This document shows, one piece after another, positions 36,411-45,423 of a stretch of DNA of 64,000 bases. Below the pieces are notes generated by a model. That model searched no databases, was not told where the DNA came from, and saw nothing but the letters and a program-made list of their open reading frames with translations. Origin of the DNA: Providencia sp. R33 (lineage in GTDB: Bacteria > Pseudomonadota > Gammaproteobacteria > Enterobacterales > Enterobacteriaceae); assembly GCF_019343475.1 (NCBI RefSeq), contig NZ_CP072453.1, positions 1,674,001 to 1,738,000 on the forward strand, read 5' to 3'. The first letter of the stretch is position 1; each line of letters opens with the position of its first letter. The translations under genes and the position numbers were made by a program.

Positions 36411-39400
36411 TTAGAATTTGCTGGTGACACTAAAGCGGAAAGCCCGCCCTGGCGCTGGCATCATGCTACGTGTCAGTGGGTCAATGTAATATTCATCCAG
36501 AAGGTTTGTCGCAATAAACTCCAACGATAGATTTTTATTCACATGGAAATTTGCGTAAGCATCCGTCGTAAACACCGCATTCCAACGCATTGGACTGTTA
36601 TTTAATGGCATAAATTGATACGGGTATTTATCCATAAATTCCGCTTCGTCTTCATTTTTGGCCGTGCTGTGATAACGCATACGGCTACCAACTTCTAATG
36701 TTTCATCTAAGAAACGTAGTCCTAAGTTGGCATGAATACTGTATTTCGGCTGCAATTGAGTGCGCAAATAACCACCGGGGAAACCTGCGGTTATGCATTC
36801 AGAACCCCCAAATTCATTTTTAGGGTCCATCAACATAAAATTGACTTGGTCACACACCTCATTTTTTAAGCGGTAATCAATACCAATATCACCAAAAACA
36901 GCCCCGTTATCGTAACGGGCAAGTAGCTCTAACCCCGCCGTGTTGTGTTTATCAACTTGGGTAAAGTTTAGGTCCATATCCCTATCAAAGGCATTCGCCA
37001 CTACGGTACTATAGTAATTGACTCGTAAATCAGCGTGGTTTTGTGCATTCAATAACTCTTGGAAATTACGCACATAACCCAGCTCTATGGTGTGGCTGCG
37101 CTCTGGTAAAAATGTGGGGGCAATATAGTTATCCACTGATCCACCAGAAAAACCGACAGTGCTTTCAAAAATACTGGGCATTCTGACCGTTTCTAGATAA
37201 CGTGCAAAAATACGGTCATTTTCTGTCACATAAATAGTTGCCCCTAATGCAGGTGCCCACGCAGCATCTTCCTTTCTTTTTGGTGGTCTAAACCGTTCGT
37301 CACCTTTGAATTTAATTTCATCCCAGCGGTTTTGCGCATCACTTGCCCTATATTTTACGGTGGTGAGCTGCGTGACGGGGTCAACAACCGTTTCTTTTAA
37401 ATCTATTTCACCGTTATAAAAAGGGTTATTTTTACGGGTAAAGCGTTTATTTTCATCCGCCTGCCATTTAGCTATTCCCTTTGTTTCTAAAATTCGAAAC
37501 TCCAAGTCTTTTTTATCTCCCCTTCCACGCCAAAACTTTGCATATTCTAAAGAACGAGCAGGCATGCCTAATGCTTCTTCAACAAGTCGTTCTCGCTCAT
37601 ATGGTCGCCCATTTCTTAGTTCTTCAAAAGTCTGCCCTTTTCTATCAACATAGCTTTGGATTTTTTGGTACTCTTCAGGTGTCAGTACACGGGATAACTG
37701 GAAGTTTCTTGCCGTTTTTTCACTATATAAGGCAAACCGTTCATCTTTGGCTGCCACTCGCCTTTCTTTTAAAGTATCTTTCGACCAATAGCTGATGTAT
37801 TGCGCCCCTGCATTGAACTTTAACCTATCTGTGGGCTGCCAATCCAACCTAACTGCGCCGTTATATTCCCTGCGCTGACCTTCCCGTGGAACGGCTCTAA
37901 ACATGCCTGATTTAGGGGTAGTGCGTGAGCTATAAACATCAACTCGGCTATCTATACGCTCATCAATTAAATTGCCCATCAATGTTAAGCTAAAGTCTGG
38001 GGTAAGCTGGAATTTATTCGAAAGTGAAACACCGTGGCGGTTATTCAGCTGACTTAATTTAATGCCATCGACTAGTGTCCCATCAATATTGAGGTCTCTT
38101 GGTTTGTTCAGGTGCTTAAACTCATGCTGCCAATCTCTATCAAAGGGTTCTCTCGGCTGCCCCCCTGCCGTATTTGAATTTAAATCTGTTCGAGTTAGCC
38201 AATAACTTAAACGAAAATCCACCCAATTATGCGTCTCTGGCTTAAATGCATAATTTGCATAAAACGTATTTAAGGCGAGGTTAGCTAAAGGCCATTGGAC
38301 CACTTTGCCATCCAAATCATTATAACGAATTTTGGATGGCATGATTTCGCCATAATGACTGCCCGTTCGGTAATAACCGAAGGACACATCTTGCCCGTTC
38401 GGCAACATAAAATTTAGCTTGGTCAACCATGTCGACATTTTCGCTGAAGTATTTCCGACCTCTTTATTTCGACCATAAACTTTAGCCGCGAAAGGAATGT
38501 AAGGGTCAATCTGTTTTTTGCCATAATTGCCATCATAGGTAATCATCTCTTCATCATATTGCTCCGCCCCACGGCTTCCCGCAAAATAGTTACCTTGATG
38601 GCGAACACTGTATGCCATCGTTACATTAAATTTTTCTTGTCGTGTGCCGATGGCAATACGTGCTGCGTTATCCTGTAAATTAAAAAAATTGGCGCTGCCC
38701 TTAGCGTGTGGGTTAATTAATACCTCTTGATCTTGAAAAAAAATGGCACAAAATCGGTCATAACTTAATGAGTCAAATAAACGTTTATCGTCGCGATAAT
38801 CTATACCATGGTTTAATGTGCCGAGCCTTGGCTTAGTGGTATTACTGCTGGTTTCTAATTTAATATCAAAACCAAATTTGTCATCAGGGTTAACCACATC
38901 ATCAATACCTATTGTACTGATTGCAATGCCACCCCCTGTTGATGTGCGCACATCACGGTCTAATGTTGCGCTTTTCATTACCAAAATACTGCTAATCATA
39001 TTAGGGTCGATATAATTACGGTTGTTCGCTCCGTTATAGCCCCGCCAAACCGTGATTGCTTGCTCTGTACCATCAACAGTTACAGGAACTCGCCCTTGCC
39101 CTTGTATCCCTCGGACATTCGGGTCTAATGCGCCACTGTTACGTGCATCACCGCTGTAAACACCAACTGCATGGTTAATGGTATCCGCGGGGTTGGTGCC
39201 TTTATAACGTTCCACTTCCTCTTTACCAATATAGATGTTTGATTCATCTTTATCGTACTGTTCATCCGCCTTTTTTTTATCCCGCTGTTTGATCGTATTG
39301 GCTTTGTCATTAACCTGAATGGCACCAATATCTTCACGTAATTGTGCAGATAATACGCTTGGCATGCAGCATAGGGATAACCCTGTTGCAATATTGATTG

Positions 39401-39422
39401 CTATTACTGTCTTTACTTTCAT
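36411..39422 (-). CDS. Large TonB-dependent heme/hemophore receptor
   Basis: The 1003-residue receptor has a leader (to about residue 26), a plug domain (about 60-190, with NAVGVYSGDARNSG and VRGIQGQGRVPVTVDG) and a long 22-strand barrel ending in FRFSVTSKF. It is longer than typical siderophore receptors (about 700), like heme- and transferrin-type receptors with large extracellular loops. It is 18 bp after the Slam gene. The context (Fur box, hemophore-like cargo, Slam, TonB) suggests the HphR role. The ligand is inferred. Confidence 0.88.
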   Translation of the reverse strand: MKVKTVIAINIATGLSLCCMPSVLSAQLREDIGAIQVNDKANTIKQRDKKKADEQYDKDESNIYIGKEEVERYKGTNPADTINHAVGVYSGDARNSGALDPNVRGIQGQGRVPVTVDGTEQAITVWRGYNGANNRNYIDPNMISSILVMKSATLDRDVRTSTGGGIAISTIGIDDVVNPDDKFGFDIKLETSSNTTKPRLGTLNHGIDYRDDKRLFDSLSYDRFCAIFFQDQEVLINPHAKGSANFFNLQDNAARIAIGTRQEKFNVTMAYSVRHQGNYFAGSRGAEQYDEEMITYDGNYGKKQIDPYIPFAAKVYGRNKEVGNTSAKMSTWLTKLNFMLPNGQDVSFGYYRTGSHYGEIMPSKIRYNDLDGKVVQWPLANLALNTFYANYAFKPETHNWVDFRLSYWLTRTDLNSNTAGGQPREPFDRDWQHEFKHLNKPRDLNIDGTLVDGIKLSQLNNRHGVSLSNKFQLTPDFSLTLMGNLIDERIDSRVDVYSSRTTPKSGMFRAVPREGQRREYNGAVRLDWQPTDRLKFNAGAQYISYWSKDTLKERRVAAKDERFALYSEKTARNFQLSRVLTPEEYQKIQSYVDRKGQTFEELRNGRPYERERLVEEALGMPARSLEYAKFWRGRGDKKDLEFRILETKGIAKWQADENKRFTRKNNPFYNGEIDLKETVVDPVTQLTTVKYRASDAQNRWDEIKFKGDERFRPPKRKEDAAWAPALGATIYVTENDRIFARYLETVRMPSIFESTVGFSGGSVDNYIAPTFLPERSHTIELGYVRNFQELLNAQNHADLRVNYYSTVVANAFDRDMDLNFTQVDKHNTAGLELLARYDNGAVFGDIGIDYRLKNEVCDQVNFMLMDPKNEFGGSECITAGFPGGYLRTQLQPKYSIHANLGLRFLDETLEVGSRMRYHSTAKNEDEAEFMDKYPYQFMPLNNSPMRWNAVFTTDAYANFHVNKNLSLEFIATNLLDEYYIDPLTRSMMPAPGRAFRFSVTSKF

Positions 39423-39440
39423 TAATCCTTCCGGTGAAAA

Positions 39441-40853
39441 TTAGAATCGCTTAATAAAATTGACACCGACTTCACTTTGCTTAAAAGAATAAATAACATC
39501 CGCTGTGCTTTTGTTTAATTGATTATTAAAATAGATAGATGGAGTAAATTTAAAGATACTTTTATTTCTGAGTGATAACTGTGTATTTAAATACCAATTA
39601 TGGTCTTCCCTTTTAACATTAATACTTCTGTCAAAGGACTTAAACTGCGTATTCTTATACCCCGTACTTATTAATAGTTCGAACAAATCATAATAATTTA
39701 AAATATCAGCTTTAATGCCCTGCTGTTGATAGCTATCACTCGATAGTTTTTTATCCCTATTCACGCCATGAAAACTTAATGATAATACTGTACTTGGGGT
39801 TATTATATGTCGCCCCATGAGAAAATAAGACACTTCAAGGCCATCATTAAAATCATAATTAGCAATATGATAATTTTTATCGACTGATAAATAACCGGAT
39901 AATGATACTTGTTCATCTAACGAATAGCCTATTGCCGATTTAATACCGACACTTGCATGTCGAAATTGGTTATCACACCAGTGTGTTTTGAACACAGGGA
40001 ATAACTCAACTTTTTTAACGTCATCCTCAAACTGATAACCCGCACCAATAAATAAGCTATTTCTCCGGCTTGTTATATCTTTCATGGGTTCGATACCTGA
40101 ACCACTCAACAGCCATTTCCCCGCGTGCTGTTGGTATATTGGGTACCGTTTGGAGAGGTCAACGCTATACTGCCATTTTCCACCCGCTATCGGTTTACTT
40201 CCACTGCCCATACAAATTCGATATGCACAATGTTGTTTGTTTTTATTTGAAGCCTCATTTAAATTCAAATTATAACTGGAACCAAGCTTGATGACGCCTT
40301 GCCAACTATTTTTATTTTGTAAGTAGGTTATTTGCTGGTTAACAAACTCTTTTATTCTTATCGGTAACTTATTTTTGTAACTAAGGCGTATTCCTTGGTA
40401 TACAGATAACGCATCTTGGTCGCGTTTAATATCAAATAAAATCCTTGCTAGTTTTAATTCAACAGCGAGTGTATTTGGTTTATCCCTTAATATTTCTTGG
40501 TAATATAAAATCGCTTTATCATAATTTCGATTTATTATTTCTTTTTCGGCAAAAATAAATCTCACCAAGTTTTTATCATGCTGTTGATAGCGTATATATT
40601 CATTAATTATTGCATCAATTTTTTTTAGCTCTTTTTTACGCAGGAAATCATAAAGGAGAAAACCCATTTCGTCGATATTTTTTTGATTATTTTCTTCTAA
40701 ATAATAAGAGCGTTGTTGATTGTGATTATTTGCTTTATTTAAAATATCAACAAAAGGTTTTTGTTTTTCAGCTTGAGATGAAACAAAAAAAGACAAACAT
40801 GATAATAAAATAACAATAAAAAAATTAATTCCAATTTTAATAGTATTAAACAT
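39441..40853 (-). CDS. Slam (surface lipoprotein assembly modulator), DUF560 family
   Basis: Slam proteins are outer-membrane translocators (type XI secretion) that export TbpB-like lipoproteins or hemophores. The 470 residues begin with a leader (to about 28) and a short TPR-like domain (about 60-160, with AILYYQEILRDKPNTLAVELKLARILFD). They end in the DUF560 barrel, which starts at WQGVIKLGSSYNLN and closes with GVNFIKRF. It is AT-rich compared with neighbours. It lies between hemophore and receptor genes. Confidence 0.88.
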   Translation of the reverse strand: MFNTIKIGINFFIVILLSCLSFFVSSQAEKQKPFVDILNKANNHNQQRSYYLEENNQKNIDEMGFLLYDFLRKKELKKIDAIINEYIRYQQHDKNLVRFIFAEKEIINRNYDKAILYYQEILRDKPNTLAVELKLARILFDIKRDQDALSVYQGIRLSYKNKLPIRIKEFVNQQITYLQNKNSWQGVIKLGSSYNLNLNEASNKNKQHCAYRICMGSGSKPIAGGKWQYSVDLSKRYPIYQQHAGKWLLSGSGIEPMKDITSRRNSLFIGAGYQFEDDVKKVELFPVFKTHWCDNQFRHASVGIKSAIGYSLDEQVSLSGYLSVDKNYHIANYDFNDGLEVSYFLMGRHIITPSTVLSLSFHGVNRDKKLSSDSYQQQGIKADILNYYDLFELLISTGYKNTQFKSFDRSINVKREDHNWYLNTQLSLRNKSIFKFTPSIYFNNQLNKSTADVIYSFKQSEVGVNFIKRF

Positions 40854-40876
40854 AAATAGTTTACCTTTATAAAATA

Positions 40877-40908
40877 AAAAGTAGGCAACGCATTGTGCCT
40901 ACTTTTTA
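40877..40908 (-). terminator. Hairpin terminator after the hemophore-like gene
   Basis: AAAAAGTAGGCA (40877-40888) pairs perfectly with TGCCTACTTTTT (40897-40908), giving a T-run on both strands. It lies 35 bp beyond the hemophore stop and 25 bp before the Slam start, so part of the transcripts should end here, leaving more hemophore than translocator. Confidence 0.88.
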
Positions 40909-40943
40909 CTCTTACATATTTAAGATTGGTTATTTAGTAATAA

Positions 40944-41696
40944 TTAGTCCGCTTTTTTGCCACCAAATGCGGTGTCTAACTCATGGTTATCTTTGAATGA
41001 GGTGATACCGGCGACATGCTCCGCATTATCCCCAAAGAATTGCCCCATACTATCCCCTAGAAGAGAATCATGGGAAATGGCTTCGGCTGTTCCCTTAAAT
41101 TTACCATCTTCAAAAACATCCCCTTCCATGGACTGCTTTAATTCATTCCCCTCCAGTAAGCCCACATACGACTTCTGACCAAAGTCGACATTAAAGGTAC
41201 CTGTTAACTTACCTTCACCATCAAATTGGTTAACTCCCTCGATGTTATATACGGCGCTTCCATTGGTGGGAACTTCGGTGCTCGCATTGTTACCTGAAAA
41301 ATAAGCGGTATGTGTGCTATCGCCATTTACCCCAGTTTGTGACCAATCCCCATAATAGATTTCAGCATCCGCAACTTGGCTAAATTGAAATTTACCCATA
41401 TTGACATGGCGGCCGCCGCTGCTTTCTAACTGGTACACATCATCAGGTTTTTGCGTAGCCATCCCCTTCAAACCTGAAAATGCAATTGTCTTACCATTAT
41501 GCGTACCGCGATAACCGATACCCGGTGTACCCGCAACTCCACCATGAGGCCCCCCCATTGCCTCAGTTTTATCGATACGAATATCAACAACACCGTCAGT
41601 ATAACTTTGGCTTTGCTGTGATGTTGCCTCTGCAAATACACTGGTAGAAGCCCCTGATAATGACGCCATTAATACAACTAATGTTAATTTTTTCAT
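40944..41696 (-). CDS. Secreted Slam-dependent hemophore-like protein (HphA/hemophilin type)
   Basis: The 250 residues have a type I signal peptide (to VFA) and no lipobox cysteine, so the product is released rather than anchored. The mature part has a glycine- and histidine-bearing N-terminal handle (GGPHGG, GTHNGK, GGRHVN) and a C-terminal eight-strand barrel of the TbpB type (KLTGTFNVDFGQKSYVGLLEG to FFGDNAEHVAGITSF). That architecture is the one described for Acinetobacter HphA and Haemophilus hemophilin. A Fur-type promoter lies upstream. Heme binding is inferred from the family. Confidence 0.82.
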   Translation of the reverse strand: MKKLTLVVLMASLSGASTSVFAEATSQQSQSYTDGVVDIRIDKTEAMGGPHGGVAGTPGIGYRGTHNGKTIAFSGLKGMATQKPDDVYQLESSGGRHVNMGKFQFSQVADAEIYYGDWSQTGVNGDSTHTAYFSGNNASTEVPTNGSAVYNIEGVNQFDGEGKLTGTFNVDFGQKSYVGLLEGNELKQSMEGDVFEDGKFKGTAEAISHDSLLGDSMGQFFGDNAEHVAGITSFKDNHELDTAFGGKKAD

Positions 41697-41780
41697 TTGA
41701 ATTCCCTTGTCTATGATTAACGAGGTTTATCCTCATATTGATGACTAACCCTATTTAGTCATTCCATTAAAGCGAGGTTG

Positions 41781-41808
41781 AGTATATGAAAATGATTTTC
41801 ATTTACAA
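41781..41808 (-). promoter_or_regulatory. Fur-box promoter of the hemophore-Slam-receptor-tonB cluster
   Basis: On the minus strand TTGTAA (-35, 41803-41808) and TATACT (-10, 41781-41786) are 16 bp apart. The spacer and its edges (41786-41802) form the perfect 8-1-8 palindrome ATGAAAATCATTTTCAT, a close match to the Fur box. A second GATAATTATAATT-like segment at about 41813-41825 may extend the site. Iron repression of the cluster is a strong inference. Confidence 0.85.
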
Positions 41809-42026
41809 ATAAGATAATTATAATTTGAATTTAAATAATTAATTCAAATAGAGTTTTATTTTCTTTTTATTTCAATAAATTATTTGATAGCCCATATTGT
41901 ATTAATGGGTATAAATTAAAATTAAGTGTTAATATTTTACTTAAATAGATGGGATTTTAGGACTAAGTTCAATTTAAAAAATAGAATAATTTCATTAAAA
42001 ATAAAAAACATATAAAAAGGAGAAAT

Positions 42027-42060
42027 AAAAAAAGGAATAACCTTAATTATTCCTTTTTTT
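42027..42060 (-). terminator. Terminator of rnd
   Basis: AAAAAAAGGAATAA (42027-42040) pairs with TTATTCCTTTTTTT (42047-42060). It lies just beyond the rnd stop. The rest of the gap to the hemophore promoter holds no ORF. Confidence 0.88.
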
Positions 42061-42087
42061 GCATGTCATTTTTAGACTAAATTTTAA

Positions 42088-43209
42088 TTACAAGCTCGAT
42101 AATAATTTAGTGAGCGGCTCAGCAAGCAATTTACCCCGCCAGCCTGCCAATAATTCAGGTGGTGTGCTGGAAGATTTAATTCCCCAGTGAATAGATAACA
42201 ACTGATTTATTTGGCGCCTTGATGCTAATAACTCAGCATTAAATTTTTCATTTTCAGCAATATCTTTAACTACCGCTTTAATTTCTTTAAAGACATTTTT
42301 ATATTGGCTTTGTTCGGTAATATTCGCCACTGGTGCTGGGTATTGGCTTGCATCAAGCTTCTTAGCTTGCTCAACAATGCTCAGCAAACGCTTACCATGG
42401 CAACGGATCTCTTGCCCTGTCAAACCAAGGCTATCTAACTCGCCAAGGGAAGTCGGTAAGAAACGAGCAACTTTCCACAAATGTTCTTCTTTCACCACAA
42501 AGTTAATCGCCATGTCCCGTGCTTTGGCTTGGTTCAAACGCCAATCAGCAAGTAGTTGCAAGCAAGCGAGTTGCTCATCACGTAACTGCCACGCATTGTG
42601 GATATTTAAGTACGCTTTTTCTGGTTTCAGGGCTTTTTGGCGACGGGCAACCACACGCAGACATTCATCTTTAGCATCATCTAAATAGCCTGCTTCAGTA
42701 ACCTTTTGCATGAGAATTTCAGCTAATGGCAACAAATACAACACATCCGCAGTGGCATAGTCACATTGTTTCGCACTTAACGGACGTGCTAGCCAATCTG
42801 TCCGTGATTCACTTTTGTCCAGCTCAATACCTAGGTGCTCTGCAACCAATGATGCAAAGCCGCATGAAATTGGGTACCCCAGAAAAGCAGCAACGATTTG
42901 AGTATCAATCATAGGCTCCGGTACACAATCAAAATCATGCATAAACACTTCAAGGTCTTCACTCCCTGCGTGCAAAAATTTAAGCTGGTTTGGATTCGTC
43001 AGCAGCGCTTTAAAAGGGCTGAAATCCGATATTGAAAGTGGGTCAATCAACGAAACTTGCTTTCCATCATACAGCTGTAGCAAACCTAATTGAGGATAAA
43101 ATGTTCTTGTACGAACAAACTCAGTATCCAGTGCAAGCCAAGGTGCATCGCTGGCCTCTTGGCATATTTGGGCGAGTTCGCTATCTGTGGTCACTAAACG
43201 ATAATTCAA
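42088..43209 (-). CDS. rnd: Ribonuclease D
   Basis: RNase D is a 3'-to-5' exoribonuclease that trims tRNA and other small RNAs. The DEDD exonuclease domain has DTEFVRT (motif I), the GSEDLEVF motif II and CDYATADVLYLLPL (motif III), followed by HRDC domains. I place the start at TTG 43209 because it aligns with the E. coli N-terminus (LNYRLVTTD) and gives 373 residues (E. coli 375, itself UUG-started). The ATG at 43266 lacks a ribosome site. Confidence 0.95.
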   Translation of the reverse strand: MNYRLVTTDSELAQICQEASDAPWLALDTEFVRTRTFYPQLGLLQLYDGKQVSLIDPLSISDFSPFKALLTNPNQLKFLHAGSEDLEVFMHDFDCVPEPMIDTQIVAAFLGYPISCGFASLVAEHLGIELDKSESRTDWLARPLSAKQCDYATADVLYLLPLAEILMQKVTEAGYLDDAKDECLRVVARRQKALKPEKAYLNIHNAWQLRDEQLACLQLLADWRLNQAKARDMAINFVVKEEHLWKVARFLPTSLGELDSLGLTGQEIRCHGKRLLSIVEQAKKLDASQYPAPVANITEQSQYKNVFKEIKAVVKDIAENEKFNAELLASRRQINQLLSIHWGIKSSSTPPELLAGWRGKLLAEPLTKLLSSL

Positions 43210-43299
43210 AACACGTTTCTCTTTGTCTATTTTCAGTACAGAGACGCCGGTATAAACCGGCGTCATCTATTCGTTATATTTATACATTCTAAATCACTT

Positions 43300-44988
43300 T
43301 TAGGCGGGTGACTTATTTCTTTTCAATTTTTCTTCATCGCGTAAGTCTTTTCGTAGGATTTTTCCAACGTTTGATTTAGGTAATTCTTCGCGAAATTCAA
43401 ATATTTTAGGCACTTTATACGCAGTTAATGAACGACGGCAAAATGTTTTTAGCTCATCCCCCGTCAAATTCGCATTTTTCGTGACAACAAAAACTTTCAC
43501 GGCTTCCCCTGTGCTTTCGCTTGGCACGCCAATCGCCGCGCATTCAATGACATCAGGGTGAGTTGCAATAACATCTTCAATTTCATTAGGGTAGACGTTA
43601 AACCCTGAAACAATGATCATGTCTTTTTTACGGTCAACAATGCGGATGTAACCCTCACTGTCGATTTCTGCGATATCCCCTGTCGCTATCCAGCCATCAA
43701 CGATAGCTTCAGCGGTGGAGTCTGGACGGTTCCAATACCCTTTCATCACCTGCGGGCCTTTTACCCACATTTCACCAGGTTCACCTAGAGGGACTTCTTG
43801 GCCTTCATCATTAAGAAATTTCACATCCGTTGATGGAACCGGTAAACCAATACTACCACTATATGCCGTGAGATTATACGGGTTCCCCGTCACCAGCGGT
43901 GAACACTCTGTTAGGCCATAACCTTCAAGCAAATGTTTGCCTGTCAGTTGTTGCCACTTTTCAGCCACGGCTTTTTGCACCGGCATCCCACCGCCTACTG
44001 ACAACCTTAAGCGTGAAAAATCCAACTTTTGAAACTCAGCATTGTGGATCCACGCATTAAACAGCGTGTTAACCCCAGTAATTGAGGTGATAGGATAACG
44101 CCCCAGTTGTTTGACGGTATCAGGGACATCCCGCGGGTTAGTGATAAGTAAATTAACGCCACCCACATTGATGAAAAGTAAGCAATTTACGGTTAATGCA
44201 AACACATGGTACAACGGCAACGCGGTCACCACAAATTCAGCACCAAATTTCAATACAGGGCCGTATGCGGCTCTTGCTTGTTCTAGGTTAGCTAACATGT
44301 TGCGATGGGTTAACATCGCTCCTTTCGCCACCCCAGTAGTTCCCCCTGTATATTGCAAGAAGGCTAAATCACCACCTGAAATATTGGGTTTAATGTATTG
44401 CATCCGATAACCATAATGCATAGCACGGCGAAATGAGATGGCATCGGGTAAATTGTATTTTGGTACTAAGCGTTTTACGTATTTAACGACAAAATCAACA
44501 ATCGTCGCTTTAGGCCGCGAAAGTTGATCCCCCATACGGGTTAAAATCACGTGTTTAACTTTGGTGTTATAGACGATTTTTTCAAGTGTAGAGGCAAAGT
44601 TTGAGACAATCACAATCGCAGTTGTGCCGCTATCATTAAGCTGATGTTCTAACTCCCTTGGGGTATAGAGCGGATTCACATTCACAACAACCATTCCCGC
44701 TCGCAATATTCCAAATAAAGCAATTGGGTACTGCAATAAGTTAGGCATCATTAAGGCAACACGGTCACCTTTTTTAAGTCCCAGTCCATTTTGTAAGTAG
44801 GCAGCAAAGGCGCGGCTTCTTTCTTCTAATTTCCGATAGGTCATCACTGCGCCCATATTAATGAAAGCAGGCTGATCGGCATATTGAGAAACCGCGTTTT
44901 CCAGTAACTCTGCTAAAGAAGCGAAGCGATCAGGATTGATTTCTTCCGGCACATCAGCAGGGTAATTTTTTAGCCAGATTTTTTCCAA
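43300..44988 (-). CDS. fadD: Long-chain fatty acid-CoA ligase
   Basis: FadD activates imported fatty acids to acyl-CoA at the inner membrane. It has the ATP/AMP signature YTGGTTGVAKGAMLTH near residue 215, YGLTECSPL and the FACS motif GWIATGDIAEIDSEGYIRIVDRKKD. The start is TTG with AGGAG upstream, as in E. coli (UUG). The 562 residues match the family (561). A FadR operator lies upstream. Confidence 0.97.
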   Translation of the reverse strand: MEKIWLKNYPADVPEEINPDRFASLAELLENAVSQYADQPAFINMGAVMTYRKLEERSRAFAAYLQNGLGLKKGDRVALMMPNLLQYPIALFGILRAGMVVVNVNPLYTPRELEHQLNDSGTTAIVIVSNFASTLEKIVYNTKVKHVILTRMGDQLSRPKATIVDFVVKYVKRLVPKYNLPDAISFRRAMHYGYRMQYIKPNISGGDLAFLQYTGGTTGVAKGAMLTHRNMLANLEQARAAYGPVLKFGAEFVVTALPLYHVFALTVNCLLFINVGGVNLLITNPRDVPDTVKQLGRYPITSITGVNTLFNAWIHNAEFQKLDFSRLRLSVGGGMPVQKAVAEKWQQLTGKHLLEGYGLTECSPLVTGNPYNLTAYSGSIGLPVPSTDVKFLNDEGQEVPLGEPGEMWVKGPQVMKGYWNRPDSTAEAIVDGWIATGDIAEIDSEGYIRIVDRKKDMIIVSGFNVYPNEIEDVIATHPDVIECAAIGVPSESTGEAVKVFVVTKNANLTGDELKTFCRRSLTAYKVPKIFEFREELPKSNVGKILRKDLRDEEKLKRNKSPA

Positions 44989-45044
44989 AATGTTGCTCCT
45001 GAATTTAGTGAAGTTATTATACTCAACGTCTCATTAACAAATTA

Positions 45045-45063
45045 TTAACTCATTGTACCAGTT
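45045..45063 (-). promoter_or_regulatory. FadR operator upstream of fadD
   Basis: On the minus strand AACTGGTACAATGAGTTAA closely matches the known E. coli fadD FadR site and the FadR consensus. A TATAAT at 45016-45021 downstream is the probable -10. Repression of fadD when long-chain acyl-CoA is absent is expected. Confidence 0.85.
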
Positions 45064-45123
45064 TGAAAAACAGACAATGTCAAGGTTGAGAGGTCTATCA
45101 CTAAATAAATTTTGTTCCTTCAA

Positions 45124-45195
45124 GAAAAAACTGGGCGACATACGCCGCCCAGTTTTCTTAAATTTCGTTAATCAGATGTAAATCTGCATAAGTTA
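45124..45195 (-). ncRNA. Candidate ~72-nt small RNA upstream of fadD
   Basis: On the minus strand a TATAAT (45202-45207) is followed 45 bp later by a strong terminator (AAAACTGGGCG/CGCCCAGTTTT, 45127-45156) with six T residues. This happens before the fadD promoter and after the yeaY terminator, so the 72-nt unit belongs to neither gene. A small stem CAGAT/ATCTG lies inside. No known sRNA family is recognised. A premature stop of a longer fadD leader is the alternative. Confidence 0.5.
45127..45156 (-). terminator. Strong hairpin terminator between yeaY and fadD
   Basis: AAAACTGGGCG (45127-45137) and CGCCCAGTTTT (45146-45156) form a perfect 11-bp stem with an 8-base loop. A T-run follows on the minus strand (45125-45130). 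Confidence 0.92.
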
Positions 45196-45374
45196 TGCCT
45201 AATTATACACTGATCTAGACTAATTTTGGAGATGTTATCGGAAGAATCTGTAACCAATTCAACTTGTAAGCATGGGAATTAAAGGTTAATGAGGGATAAA
45301 GCACCTTTTAAAGCATTATTTACGTATATTTATCTAATGCTAGATAACGTGATGAAGTTTGGTATGAAAAAGCA

Positions 45375-45409
45375 CAAAGCTGACATTCGGTACATGAATG
45401 CCAGCTTTG
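45375..45409 (-). terminator. Terminator of yeaY
   Basis: CAAAGCTGACATTC (45375-45388) pairs with GAATGCCAGCTTTG (45396-45409) with one mismatch. The minus strand continues with TGCTTTTTC. It lies 15 bp beyond the yeaY stop. Confidence 0.85.
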
Positions 45410-45423
45410 AAAGAGATTAATGA

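Noticed and set aside
43210..43266. N-terminal extension of RNase D from ATG 43266
   Set aside because: No ribosome site lies before it, and the family N-terminus begins at the TTG at 43209.
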